Shown one piece after another: positions 1 to 11,530 of a stretch of 64,000 nt of DNA. The position numbers and the translations under genes are program-made. A model generated the notes under the pieces. The model was not told the origin of the DNA. It did no database searches and saw only the letters and a program-made list of their open reading frames with translations. The stretch's first letter is position 1. The number at the start of each line of letters is the position of its first letter. Source of the DNA: Mycocentrospora acerina (Eukaryota; Ascomycota; Dothideomycetes; Pleosporales); contig JAKUHH010000090.1 of NCBI GenBank assembly GCA_022701365.1, forward strand, positions 563,024-627,023, given 5' to 3'.

Positions 1-560
<560 letters not shown>

Positions 561-1391
561 GTCAAAATATACGTGCTTGTGAGTCTTATTTTTTGTGGTC
601 TGGACTTGTTTAGTTTGTATTTGGGTAGGGAGTTAGGTAGGTGGGTTGGCTTTCTTTCTTGGGAGAGATTTTTGCGGTGATATTGTGACAGTATGAAGTT
701 TTTGAAGTTGTTGTGCTGTTGACAAGGGTGTGGGATTGAGAGGGGGGGAGGGGGGCATGCAGCTTGGAAATATAACTTTTTGTATAGATGGGTACCATTT
801 ACGTTGTGTTTAAGGAATTGCTCAGGACAGGGAGGTTGAGCTTTTTGCTCCCGAGCGTTCGAAGAAGATTAGCCTACACATGCTTAGATCTTTGACTTTG
901 TCCTTGTTTGTTGCATGTCTGTAACTTTTGAAAGTTGTGAAGACGCGTTTGTGTTTTTGCTTGCTAGGAGATATCCTCTCGTACAGGTCGGATTCTACTT
1001 CAACCTACCGCCTTTGACCTCACAACTCAAGTGTCACACATCGCTGGCGTCTGTCTACCGATTGTTCCGAGCTCGCACTTCATACGAACTTAGCCTGGCT
1101 TTAATACAAGGAATCTCCACTTTTATATCTCTCGGTCTCGCTTTACACGGGCCATTCAGCCCTTTTTCTTCGTCATGTCGTGGCGGAGGGGCAGGAATTG
1201 CACTCTTACCCCTCAACAAGAGTGGGGGGTGGGGACGGAATGACTGCCGACTTTGGAATGCCCCACTCATGACGTCCGAAGCCAGCGATTATCTTTTAAC
1301 AACAATAATACTCTATCCTTTGCCGGTTTCTTCAGTAAAACCGCATTCTTGCACTCTTCCAATTTTTGTTAAAAGAATACTTACCAAAGCA
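561..1391. other. intergenic, upstream of the dehydrogenase gene
   Basis: About 830 bases with no supportable gene. It holds a short TAGG-type repeat (around 627-645), G-rich patches and, from about 900 on, the presumed promoter and 5' leader of the dehydrogenase that starts at 1392. The open frame that runs into this gene from 915 lacks protein-like composition before the ATG at 1392. Confidence 0.6.
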
Positions 1392-2654
1392 ATGAGTTCT
1401 CCAAAGTCGATTCGCTGGGGAATCCTTGCTACGGGAGGAATTGCCATTACCTTGTTTGTGACCCTGCAGCCAGCGACTATCCACCCAAGCTATCTTGACT
1501 GATAAACTACCAGCACCAAGGATCTCCTCGCTGATCCTAACACACGTGGTGTCAAGCACCTCAAGCACACAGTCGTTGCTGCAGCTTCGTCATCATCCAA
1601 ATCGCGGGCTGAAGACTTCTTGAAAGAGACAGGCTCTCCTTCAGACGCAAAGGCGTATGGATCCTACGAGGAGTTTGTAAAGGATCCCAACATCGACATC
1701 GTCTACATCGCAACACCCCACTCGCACCACTACCAGAATGCGATGCTCTGCCTAGAGGCTGGCAAGAATGTGCTCTGCGAAAAGGCATTCACTGTCAACG
1801 CGGCCCAAGCCCGCAAGCTGACTGAGAAGGCGAGAGAGAAGAACCTATTCCTTATGGAAGCTGTGTGGACGCGTTACTTCCCACTCTCCATCTATGTACG
1901 CGAGCAGATTACATCTGGGCGCATTGGTCCTGTTGCACGTGTCCTCTCCGACAACAGCATGGCGCTCGACCCCGAGAAGACCTTCGCTGACGGCAAGAGC
2001 CGTATGGTCAACCCAGATCTCGCTGGAGGAGCACTGCTCGATCTTGGAATCTACGCTTTGACCTGGATTTTCCAAACTCTGTACCATACACAGCCGGCAG
2101 ACTCGAGACAGGCACCCGAGCTGCTTGCTTATGTTAAAAACTACGAGGCTACTGGGAAAGCTGATGAACACTCGACGATAATCCTGAGGTTCCCACGCTC
2201 GAAAGAAGCCGGCGGTGAGGCCCATGCTGTAGCAACTACATCGCTCCGTGTTGCCACCTCGCCGGGTAATAACATGGATGTCCCATGTGTGCGTGTACAA
2301 GGCCCCAAGGGAGAGATCCAAGTTTTCCCTCATTCTTTCCGTCCCGTCAAGACCAAGATTATTATGAGTGACGGCAGTGTGGAGGAGAAGGACTGGCCGA
2401 TTCCTGGGCCTGGAAAGAACAGTGGTTGGTACAACGGTTTCGGCGGCGATCTCCAAGCAGAGGGTGAAGGGCAGGGCATGTTCTGGGAAGCTGATGAGGC
2501 TGCTGATGCTTTGTTGGAGGGTAGGAAAGAGGGAAAATACTTGGGCCTTGATGAGAGTATCCTCATCATGGAGGTCATGGACGAGGTGAGGAAGCAGGGC
2601 GGACTTGTCTACCCTGACAAGATTGAGACTACCGTGTACCCTACACAACTGTAG
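1392..2654 (+). CDS. NADP-dependent dihydrodiol / D-xylose dehydrogenase (Gfo/Idh/MocA family)
   Basis: Join 1392-1453, 1514-2654; 400 residues. The 60-base intron 1454-1513 (donor GTTTGT, acceptor CAG) restores a Phe codon across the junction and yields the continuous family N-terminus. Residues 10-18 (GILATGGIA) form the Rossmann dinucleotide loop; CEKAF at 109-113 matches the conserved EKP-type loop with the catalytic-region lysine (K111), here with Ala in place of Pro; the rest is the Gfo/Idh/MocA C-terminal sheet domain. Family members oxidise trans-dihydrodiols or D-xylose with NADP+ in the cytosol; which substrate applies here cannot be told. The start is the first ATG that gives the family N-terminus. 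Length is normal for fungal homologues (about 370-400). Confidence 0.93.
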
Positions 2655-4075
2655 GGGGCTGGATTTGGAAGCGTTAGCGCTGACAATCAGGCTGAATGAA
2701 AATCGTATAATATTAGAACCTTTGCATGTCAGCCTCTATGGCACACATGTGTCGCACCCTATTTGAGATCCCTGTCCGGGTGTAGTCTTTTCATTCTCTT
2801 ACTAATAAACGTGAGTCTGCTTATGACACTGCAGTTGTGGCGAACAATCCGTTGGCAACAGATGAAGGTGCTATCAGCCTGTTTTAAGCGTTGATTCTCA
2901 ATACTCCCCCCAGCTGCCTGACCTAGTTGTATATGCATAACTATTGAGCGACTACAACTACACTGCCTAGTGTCTCTAAGGCACAACAAGGACTGTCAGC
3001 CTTGCTGTATGCACGCACGCATGAGGCACCTATTGCGCATCCAACGAAACACTCCACGTCGCGACCCGCCAATATCGAATAGCTGGCGGCACGTAGCGAG
3101 GTTTGGGGATCCGGGGAAGGCGGCCCTGCGGTCGGTTCGCTCATTCAAGATATTCTCGCTAAAAGCCAAGTCTAGAGTCGGTGATTGGCTCAGGTTACTC
3201 ATGCTGTACCACGTTGTACCACATTGTGAGGCCCCAGTTCTTGAGGAGGATCCTGGACATAAATTATGGTCCTTGGGAAAAAGCAAACATATTCCGCACG
3301 AAATTTGCTAGTGTCGGAGGGTTGTTGCACCGCGCTATGTCGTACATCAGCCGCATGCACGTATCATCTTTGCAGCCATGGGTTGATGACTGGTGCGTTT
3401 CCTTCTGGCTGAATAGGCTTTTGGAGAACTGCACAGTAATGTTCCTTGAGTGGCCTGTTGGCCCAGACGAGAAAATTGAAGCACCAGCGCTGGGTTCCTG
3501 TTTATTTCCTTTTTCTTTTGACATCTAAAGTTTGTAAGCGGGTACATGATTCGTGCAAACCTCGGGGGGAGCCAATCTGGGTTTGTATCAGTAATCTTAC
3601 TAGGGTGCCTGGCAGTGGATTGGAGAAATCTGGAGATGGTGAGCATACCTGCTTATAGGACTGTAGACTTGACTGATGAATACCGCGCTTCATCGGTTCG
3701 TTAGGTGGAGGGACTAGGTTCACTCGAGTCAAGTCAACAGGTGTTGACACACCCTACGCCATTGTTCAATCGATATGAGGCAACAGCTAGCGCGCCTACG
3801 TACAGTAGCATGGTTCGAATCATGAGGGGCGTGCGTTGGGCCTATCTGCGGATGCTTGATTCGATAGCATACTGCACGGTGCATAGTTTACCGATGAACA
3901 GTCGAAGTGTGACCGAATCTAGCCACCTTAGCGGTTTAAGTGAGATACTTGTGGTCAAGGAGGATTGATCCTTCGATAACATTTTAATATCTGACTTTGG
4001 GGTATTTCAAGGGTCTCCCTCCGACTTGAGTGTTGGACCTAGCAACATCTTTTCTCGGTCAGAAACGCACCATCA
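2655..4075. other. intergenic, no gene seen
   Basis: About 1.4 kb. Several open frames of 60-115 codons occur on both strands but none has family resemblance, sensible composition or splice-compatible neighbours. It should contain the 3' end of the dehydrogenase transcript and the promoter of the membrane protein that starts at 4076. Confidence 0.55.
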
Positions 4076-5418
4076 ATGGCGACAACAACGGATCTCAATC
4101 TCATACCGGCTATAGCTGCGCCAAAAGGGTTAACATCAAATTTTAGCGACGCGCCCTCACTGATGCACATGGCCATTGCTGTAACCACCGTTACCCATTG
4201 TATCACCCTTCCATTCATCGTTGCTCGAGTCTACGTCAACGCTGTCATAGTTAAAGAATTTCGAATGGAAGACCTCCTTGCCTACCTTTCGTACGCTGGA
4301 CTAATAGTTTACACCACGCTTGGAACTTACGCTGCCTCCATTGGGGGTGCTCGGCACATGTGGGATATCTCGCTGGCAAATTTTATCAGGGTTGGGTACT
4401 ACAGCAACATCATCTTAATCACCATGACCATTACAACCTGCCTCGCCAAGTCAGTTGTGTTTCTGCAGCTGAAGAGGATATTTACCACTCAACTGCGCGA
4501 CGCTGTTTTCTGGATTATCACAGGCTCCATAGTTGTCAATCTTTTGTTTTACACTATAATGTTGTTTCTCTACATATTTAGCTGTACACCCCGCGAAAAA
4601 ATCTGGAATCCACTTATTCCGGGTCAGTGCATCAATACTACCAATTTGCTTCTTGCTGGAGGAACGCTAAATGTCGTTAGCGATGTCGAGGCGCTATTAG
4701 TGCCGGCTTGGGCAATCTGGCGATTAAGTATGCATATAAAGAAGAAGCTAGCAGTGTTTGTTGTGTTTGGTATAGGAATCATGTAAGTTACTTGGTATCT
4801 GCGCATTGTTGTCTACTCTTTTTTTGCTTACTTTAAGTCAAGCGCAATTGTCATTGGAATCATAGGCTTGTACTGGCGTACTCATCTCATTGAAGGGTTA
4901 GACTACACGTGGATACTGACACAACTTGCGACTATAGGGTAGGTTTATTTCTGCGGTTTTGCATTTTCAGAATGTCCGCTCACGCATCGAAGTATGGCTG
5001 AGAATGCCGCCGTTATCATCGTAGGTTGTTGCCCGAGCATCCCGCGCCTTGTGCGCCATGTCAGAGGTCACGAAAGTACAAATGGTAGGTATGTCCAAGA
5101 GAGACGCGAATCAGTCGTACCTAAGCACACGCCAAAGCTCAACACGTTCCACAAATATATTACAAAAGATACAAACTTGTCAAGGATCGAGTCCAGATTT
5201 TCAGAAGAGCATTTGCAGCTACACGAATATCCAAAATCAACAATTGGAAGGAGTTCAAGTGAAAGACGTGCATCTATGGATGGAGATACAAGTGGCGAAA
5301 TTCACAGCATAGGTAAGCTTGAGGAATCTTGAAGTGGCTGATGATACTAACGAAGTGCCTGACAGGGCAAACCACAAAATCCATTCAGACTACTTCCATT
5401 AATTCAGCCATACCATAG
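4076..5418 (+). CDS. seven-helix integral membrane protein, fungal rhodopsin-domain family
   Basis: Join 4076-4782, 4843-4938, 4993-5312, 5366-5418; 391 residues. Introns of 60, 54 and 53 bases have donors GTAAGT, GTAGGT and GTAAGC, and all junctions keep frame. The first exon carries an extracellular N-terminus and five to six hydrophobic segments with the family's loop pattern: an Arg-Met-Glu-Asp motif after helix two, a Cys-Thr-Pro loop after helix five, and a Gly-Gln-Cys-Ile-Asn motif before the next helix. Exons 2 and 3 supply the last helices, ending near the motif AVIIVGCCPSIPRL; the tail is a hydrophilic, Ser/Lys-rich cytoplasmic segment. The family (PF20684-like, related to Pth11-type and Sat4-type proteins) sits in the plasma membrane; most members have no known ligand. 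There is no CFEM domain. The last small exon is the least certain part. Confidence 0.85.
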
Positions 5419-6680
5419 AAATTTCTGCAAACCTAAAGAACAATCAATTTCAGCACTTTTGTCAAGACTGACTGGCCAACGCCAGTTTGAATACCAGATA
5501 CAGTTTTTAGTCAGCGAGAGACTTGAAAAAGATCGAGTCATGGATACCTTTAAGAACAAAAGCAAACGATAATCTCGCATCACAAAAACACACTTAGCGT
5601 CGTGACTGTACGCATGGGCAACTGCTCTCCGGCCCGCTTTCCGACCGGCACTTTACCTGATACAACTATCAATCGCCTCTGCTGAGACTATCAACGTAGT
5701 ATAGGAAGGATAGCTATATGCCTACGTTTTCAGGTGTGTTTGCCTCATTCAAGGGTTTTGAATGCTTTTTCAGCTATCACTGAGACAAATCAACCTCATT
5801 TCCAGTGCTCACCTGATCCTCGCTGGTGATCCACCAGGGCATCATTATCTGAATCGCAGTCTCACATTCTATGAAAGCAGCGAAAAGCATTCAAATCAGA
5901 ACAGCTTTCTCTCAGATGTTCGATTACTGGGTGGCCAGCATCTATAAATTGACTGCATAGTTTCCAATCTATGAACTCTCTAGTACATATATTGCTTACC
6001 CTTCGCAATTTTTCCGACGTGCACGTTTAGTAAAATCGTGTGCAGCTATTCAAGTGGGCGTACGCACATGGTTACTCATTCTTAATTATTATAATGTATC
6101 GTGCGTGGCCATTTTAGCAAGTATGGCGCATTGTAGCTACAACAGTGAAGGAGTTTATGGAGGTAGGGCTCAACTTAGACGATCCCATGATAGGTGTCAA
6201 TTCAATATAATGTCCAAAATATGCTTTGATGTTAGATATGCAGGTAGTCACTAACAGAACTGTCCTATGTGTCACATTGCCTATCCCTTAATATTAATTC
6301 GCCATTTCTGACCCAAGCGATACAATTTATTTGAAAAAGGAAACAGGAATTTCCGACATAATCACATTCAAGCACCAATCAGAATATTTAATTCGAGTCT
6401 TTCCAATTTTCAAATTAATCTATCAACTCTATGTGCAATGATCACCCTCCGCTTGGAGGTGGGTTTTACTTTGGTGGGCAATTTATTTGTAGGTCATGTG
6501 TGGAGATCAGGCTTCCACCATCGTCATTTTTGTCGACCGTGAAGCAAGATGAAACTTTCTATCGGAGACTTTGGCGATGCACACGCTCATCGAACTGACC
6601 TGAAGAAAACTATAAGTGGGGACGGCGGGCTATGTTCTTTCACCTCGCCTCATATCTCTTGATCGACAATTAATTCCAAC
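5419..6680. other. intergenic, AA9 promoter region
   Basis: About 1.26 kb, AT-rich, with no credible frame. The right part is the promoter and leader of the AA9 gene, including the TATA-like element listed separately. Confidence 0.6.
6610..6618 (+). promoter_or_regulatory. TATA-like element of the AA9 gene
   Basis: CTATAAGTG lies 71 bases before the AA9 start codon, a normal TATA distance for a highly expressed secreted-enzyme gene. The same nine bases occur at a matching distance before the heme-thiolate peroxidase gene. Confidence 0.5.
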
Positions 6681-7821
6681 ATGAGGGCCACATTTTTGGT
6701 AGTTGGTGTCACCATCTTGTCCACGAGGGTTACTGGGCATGCCACATTTCAGCAACTATGGGTGAATGGAAAAGATCAGATAAGTATCTGTACTGTCATT
6801 GACAGGGTGTATTACTAAGTCTACTTCACCAGGGTATTTGTGCACGTCTACCTCAAAGTAATAGCCCTGTGACAGATGTGACGAACAACAATATTCGATG
6901 TGAGTGTGGCCTTGAAATATTGTTAAGTTCAAGTCTTACCATACTATTCAGGCAATGCCAACCAAGGAGCGGTAGCTTCAAAATGTAGCGTACCTGCCGG
7001 CGGTACCGTGACTATCGAGATGCATCAGCAAGCAAACGACCGATCGTGTGCTAACGAAGCCATTGGTGGAGCTCACTACGGTCCTGTTCTGGTTTACCTG
7101 AGTAAAGTCGCAGACGCAGCTACTGCAGATGGCTCAAGCAGCTTCTTCAAGATTTTCCAGGACACATGGGGCAGTAACCCATCAGGCGCAACAGGTTCCG
7201 AGTAGGTGTTTTCTGTGGAATACGGGGCGAAGATACTGACAAGGCAATAGTGATTACTGGGGTACGAAAGATCTGAACTTGAACTGCGGAAAGATGGACG
7301 TCAAGATTCCCACGAATCTAGTGCCCGGCGACTACCTTCTCCGAGCAGAGGCCATTGCGTTGCACTCGGCCAGCAGTTCTGGTGGCGCTCAATTCTACAT
7401 CACTTGTTTTCAAATTACTGTCTCGGGGGGAGGGACCTCCAACCCCGCTGGCGTCCTGTTCCCTAGTGCATACAAAGCTGCAGATCCAGGCATCCAAATC
7501 AATATTTACCAAAAGCTTTCATCATATGTCGCCCCTGGCCCTGCAGTTATCTCCGGCGGTACCGATGCCGTCGTTGGAAAGGCTAGCTCGACCATCACTG
7601 CCACTGGAGGATCATCACAGCCTACAGCCACTACTAGCAAGACTGTGGTATCCAGCACATTGAAAACCTCAGCCGCAGCTACAGCTACAGGTGGAAGCGG
7701 CGGCGGATGTACTGCTGCCAAATTTGCGCAATGTGGAGGTAGCCCTTGGACAGGCTGTACAACATGTGTGTCTGGTTCAACGTGTACGGTCGTGAATGGG
7801 TTCTATTCTCAGTGTATCTAA
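6681..7821 (+). CDS. secreted AA9 lytic polysaccharide monooxygenase with C-terminal CBM1
   Basis: Join 6681-6779, 6833-6899, 6952-7201, 7251-7821; 328 residues. Residues 1-19 are a signal peptide; cleavage exposes His20, the N-terminal ligand of the copper histidine brace. The second brace His is His97 (GAHYGP), and the axial Tyr188 with Gln186 lies in the QFYITC motif. After a Ser/Thr/Gly-rich linker, the last 38 residues form a fungal cellulose-binding module (CBM1) with six cysteines. The enzyme acts outside the cell, cleaving cellulose oxidatively. Introns 2 and 3 have normal GT-AG borders. Intron 1 (6780-6832) does not: the conserved protein junction after Asp-Gln needs a donor reading ATAAGT, one base away from GTAAGT. 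If this donor is not used the protein would end early. No better in-frame alternative was found except a 38-base intron with a weak donor. Confidence 0.88.
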
Positions 7822-9459
7822 AAGAAAAAAAGCTATGAATGATAGTAGTGAGTGATTCAAGATTTTCGAATGAAGTAAGCCTGCGCGCATACAGTCCCGT
7901 TTTGGCTTCCTGCATGATAGGGAAGCAACCACCATCTCGCTTTGGAAGTGACCTGTTCATTTCATATCTTACCAATCTATTTTTCAGCCTTCATGCGATC
8001 GATCGGTTAATTGTATGTCGAAGCCACGATAATATACACGTGATTCCACCTTCACCACAGTCATCGGAGCAATGTTTCCTGGAGGGTGGCAAATATACAC
8101 TACCCACAAACGCACTCCATCTAGGGCATCAGGCATATGGCAAGGCCGAAATCAAATATTTAGTGGTACGGGTGGTATGAACTAGATACCTGCAAGGGTC
8201 TCTTGGCGTCATGCGAATACGTGTCACGACAACATCAACAACACCTGAACGCCACCTCAGCTTAGCAACAACACAACAATTGCCAGCGCAGAGAAATAGT
8301 ATTGGAGGACAAAGATGGGCAACCCCCACTCAGGGCTCGTATGGTCACAGACCGTCTTTGGTCCGTGCCAAACTCTAAGGCTGATCCGAGCGAAGCGCCA
8401 CTACTTCAAGCGTATATCGGCGAACACGTTCACGTTGACTCTGTGAGTAGGGGCCGAACTGATGGCCAAAGCACAGGTATTCAGGAACGCGAGTGTCTGA
8501 GACGCTGTGAATGTGATATGGGCTGCATCAACGTGTGGGCGTGGAGATCTGCAGGGCTGATCGTTCACGCCACGAATATGTCTGCGCTGCAAAGAGACCA
8601 AACGGCGGCTTCTTCTGCATAGCGCGGGTCCAGCTGGATGCCTGACAAGCCCGTTTCGCTCAGTGGAACCAGGTTCGCTTGATCGCGCGTCCAAAATTGT
8701 GATATCGTGACAGGTGTGGGCAGATCTTCCAAATGACGCCCATGAATCGTTTACAGTGGAGCGGAAACGGCACGGCGCGTGCTGCCTTTACCGAAGGCGG
8801 GCCGAAGGAATACTGGTCCAATCTGCGAGACACATCTGGCATATTCCGGCACTGAGAAAAATAGCCCTACAAGTTTCTCATCGTTCCTCAAGTGCCAGCA
8901 CATACTGCAGACCAAGCCGTTAATGGCAAGACAGACCTTCCGTACTTCTATCCGCACTTATTCATTGGCCTATTGCTTCCTGCGTCACGGCTCCCGAGGG
9001 TTGGAGCAGCATGTCATGGTTGTCGCTACTTGGTTTCGGCGCATTGCGTTCATGCCTTGCCGTCCTTTGTTCTTCTTTACCCCCGCAATTCTTCGCTCTA
9101 TGACATACCTGCCCACCAATCACGGACGCAAAGATCTGCCAGCGCAGCACAGCATTAACTCAATACTACAAATCGAAGCAGCTGTGTGCCACAATGGTTC
9201 CTAGAGCAACTTTTTATCGTGGTGATGGCGGTGGTGGTGGTGTGGCACGCTGGCCAACTGTCCAGGATGTTGAAGTTGAGGCTCTGACAGCTAATTTCGA
9301 GTATAAACAGAGACTCAAGGTCCTCGAAGCAAGTGTTTTCTTCCAATATTCATACGCCGTTTAGGCTTCGTACGACCCCCACTTGCAGAATCTGTCCCCG
9401 CTCGACACGACCCACCAGAACTCTTCCTTCGTTCATCACCAACCCTTCCATCGCCCGAC
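7822..9459. other. intergenic, no confident gene
   Basis: About 1.6 kb. Frames of 90-140 codons exist (for example 8302-8622 and 8779-9204, plus strand) but they overlap one another in conflicting frames and show no recognisable family or intron pattern. The region near 9195-9450 is probably promoter and leader of the small gene starting at 9460. Confidence 0.5.
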
Positions 9460-9865
9460 ATGACAACAAACCAGCCGGATAGCTACGTCCAGAAGCTCCA
9501 ACGTACGATTGATGATGTTGTCTTTGTTCGAAGCTGAACTATCCAGATTACTGCGCTACCAACCAGATCGCGCAACCTCAGTTCCAAGACTACTCTGACC
9601 CTCGAGGTTCGCAACCCGCCTGAACGTTCATCGCATACTTTGGTTCTAACAGTGCTGCGTAGGTATAAGGACAGCATGGTCTAGCAGTGTCTTCGTTCAC
9701 GGTCGCGAATATCGAGCACATCTATGGCGAGACTACCGATACCTCGAACAATCGCGTGAGGAGGCTGCTGAAGTGGCGTGGAAGGCCATTAATGGAGCTG
9801 CCGCAACAAGTGGAACGACTCAGGGACAATACACTTACAACCGGGGTTACACAACGACTCGATAG
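9460..9865 (+). CDS. small protein with dsRBM-like pattern
   Basis: Join 9460-9502, 9547-9606, 9663-9865; 101 residues. I built this model because three short frames line up only when two introns are removed (44 bases, donor GTACGA, acceptor CAG; 56 bases, donor GTTCGC, acceptor TAG). The product has an N-terminal helix (SYVQKLQ), a Pro-Gln-Phe strand, the stretch GIRTAWSSSVFVHGREY and a C-terminal helix with EEAAEVAWKAI. This is the order of a double-stranded-RNA-binding-motif fold (helix, three strands, helix with an alanine-rich AA core), and short fungal proteins of this kind are known. RNA binding is an inference; the usual Lys-Lys-x-Ala-Lys helix is replaced by an acidic one, so it may not bind RNA. 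No signal peptide or membrane segment. The tail is Gly/Thr/Tyr-rich. Confidence 0.68.
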
Positions 9866-11530
9866 TCCTACAATCATGACGAACCAAGAATGCTTTGTAT
9901 GGATCTCGCAAGACGTTTTCCTGCCTGGACACCGGGACATGGGTGGAATCTCTACTCGCGTGCTCTGGTTATATCATGAGCGTTTGTTATTCATCACGGC
10001 CCCGTTGTGTGTTCGGTTCAGAAGGCCTTGACGGATGCTATCTCTCGTCTCATTTCTCTCTATTTCTTTGGCAATGTGCTGCTTTGCATGCAAAGCGAAC
10101 ATCGTTTCCTTTCTCAACACGGACGAGCTCTATACCCTTGTTCATTCAGATTTTCTTCTCGTGTTAGTGTGTTTACACGCTTCAGTCTTTTGAAACCCGT
10201 TTTTGATTATGAAGATCAGCTACTTTTCGCGCTTTATGGAGTTTTTTTTCTTTTTTTACTACACGGCGTTCGTGTCCTTGATATCTCTGTCACTTGCGAA
10301 AATGCTAAGGTCAAGCAATATCATGTAACATTTGTTGTGTGCTCCACATGCAATATTTAGCGAACCTGTTTTCAGCAACAACAGTACAGGGCCTCTTTCT
10401 ATTATGACTTGACTATTTGCAATTACGATCAAAATCATTTGAATCATCGTCATCGATTAAATAAGGTTGTTCTCATCAATTCGAGTTTCCAAAGTAACTT
10501 ACTGCACCAACCTGTGCACATATTTTACCTACTATCTCCTTCATGATATTGCTTCTGCGCTTGCTCTTCCTGGCTATATCTATTTCCTATATTGCTACGT
10601 GGAAATGAAATTCGTGTGATGTCAAATCATGGTTGCGAGACTCTCAAGTATTTCGGAGCAAGTTGCGTACACCGCCATTGCCTGAATTCAGTTTTAAAAC
10701 AATCGTTGTGTTCACGCGCTGTACTTCGCCGCCCCTATAATAATACAAAGTTACATAAATCTTAGCGTAAATGCTGAGGGAATTTCGATACGGTATGAAA
10801 CAAAAGGTTTTTTCGTTAACTATATTTGCTTCTTTTGCAACGCTGTGGGGTTAGTACGGGTTAACTTTTGGAATGACTTGAATGGTCGTCGGAGATGATC
10901 TTCTACTACAGTACCCGTAGATTTCGGAAATAAAACACTCAGACAGGGAGAATTGTTCCAAAAACCAGTCAAGAGGCTTTGTTCTTGTAAACAACATTTT
11001 CAAAGTGATTGCCGTGTATCATAATTCTCGTGAAGTCATCTTAGCAGAGAGATTCAAATTGAATTTATTTGGAGATTCTATATTTGAATGCGATTGCAGG
11101 AAGTCTTGTTTTTTCAAGGGAAATTAGATTACCACCCCCTACGCCCAAACTTGAGAGTATCTCCGTCCCCATCAGAACAAAGGAAAATGTTATTCTGTCA
11201 CTATCGTCCAGAACCATTGGTAACGAGAAGGAAAGTTGACAAGAATCCAATGACAACAAACGGAATATTCAAAAGACAGGGGGATATCCCAAACTCCCGC
11301 AGTACAATGCTCTCACATAAAATCGAGTTCGCATAAACGGTCCACTCACTTCTCCGGCAACGCTCCACTTGACACTGTGCTACAATCCGCATTGTCATCA
11401 TCACTCGAGTACAAATCTCCGACTTGTATTGACCCGCTGATCCACCGCCAGTCGGAAATTGAGAAGCTTTTGCGACTGCCAGGCGTAAGCGTACCATCTG
11501 ATGGATTTGGTAAATGTGGGCGCAAATTAC
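9866..11530. other. intergenic, no gene seen
   Basis: About 1.65 kb, AT-rich from about 10,180 on. Frames on both strands are short and low in coding character. It lies between the 3' end of the small dsRBM-like gene (plus) and the 3' end of the ankyrin gene (minus), so it holds two convergent 3' regions and otherwise nothing I can name. Confidence 0.55.

Noticed and set aside
915..1391. N-terminal extension of the dehydrogenase
   Set aside because: The family N-terminus starts at the ATG at 1392; the upstream codons have no protein-like pattern.
8779..9204. Open frame of 141 codons, plus strand
   Set aside because: It overlaps other frames of equal quality, has no family resemblance and no fitting splice neighbours.
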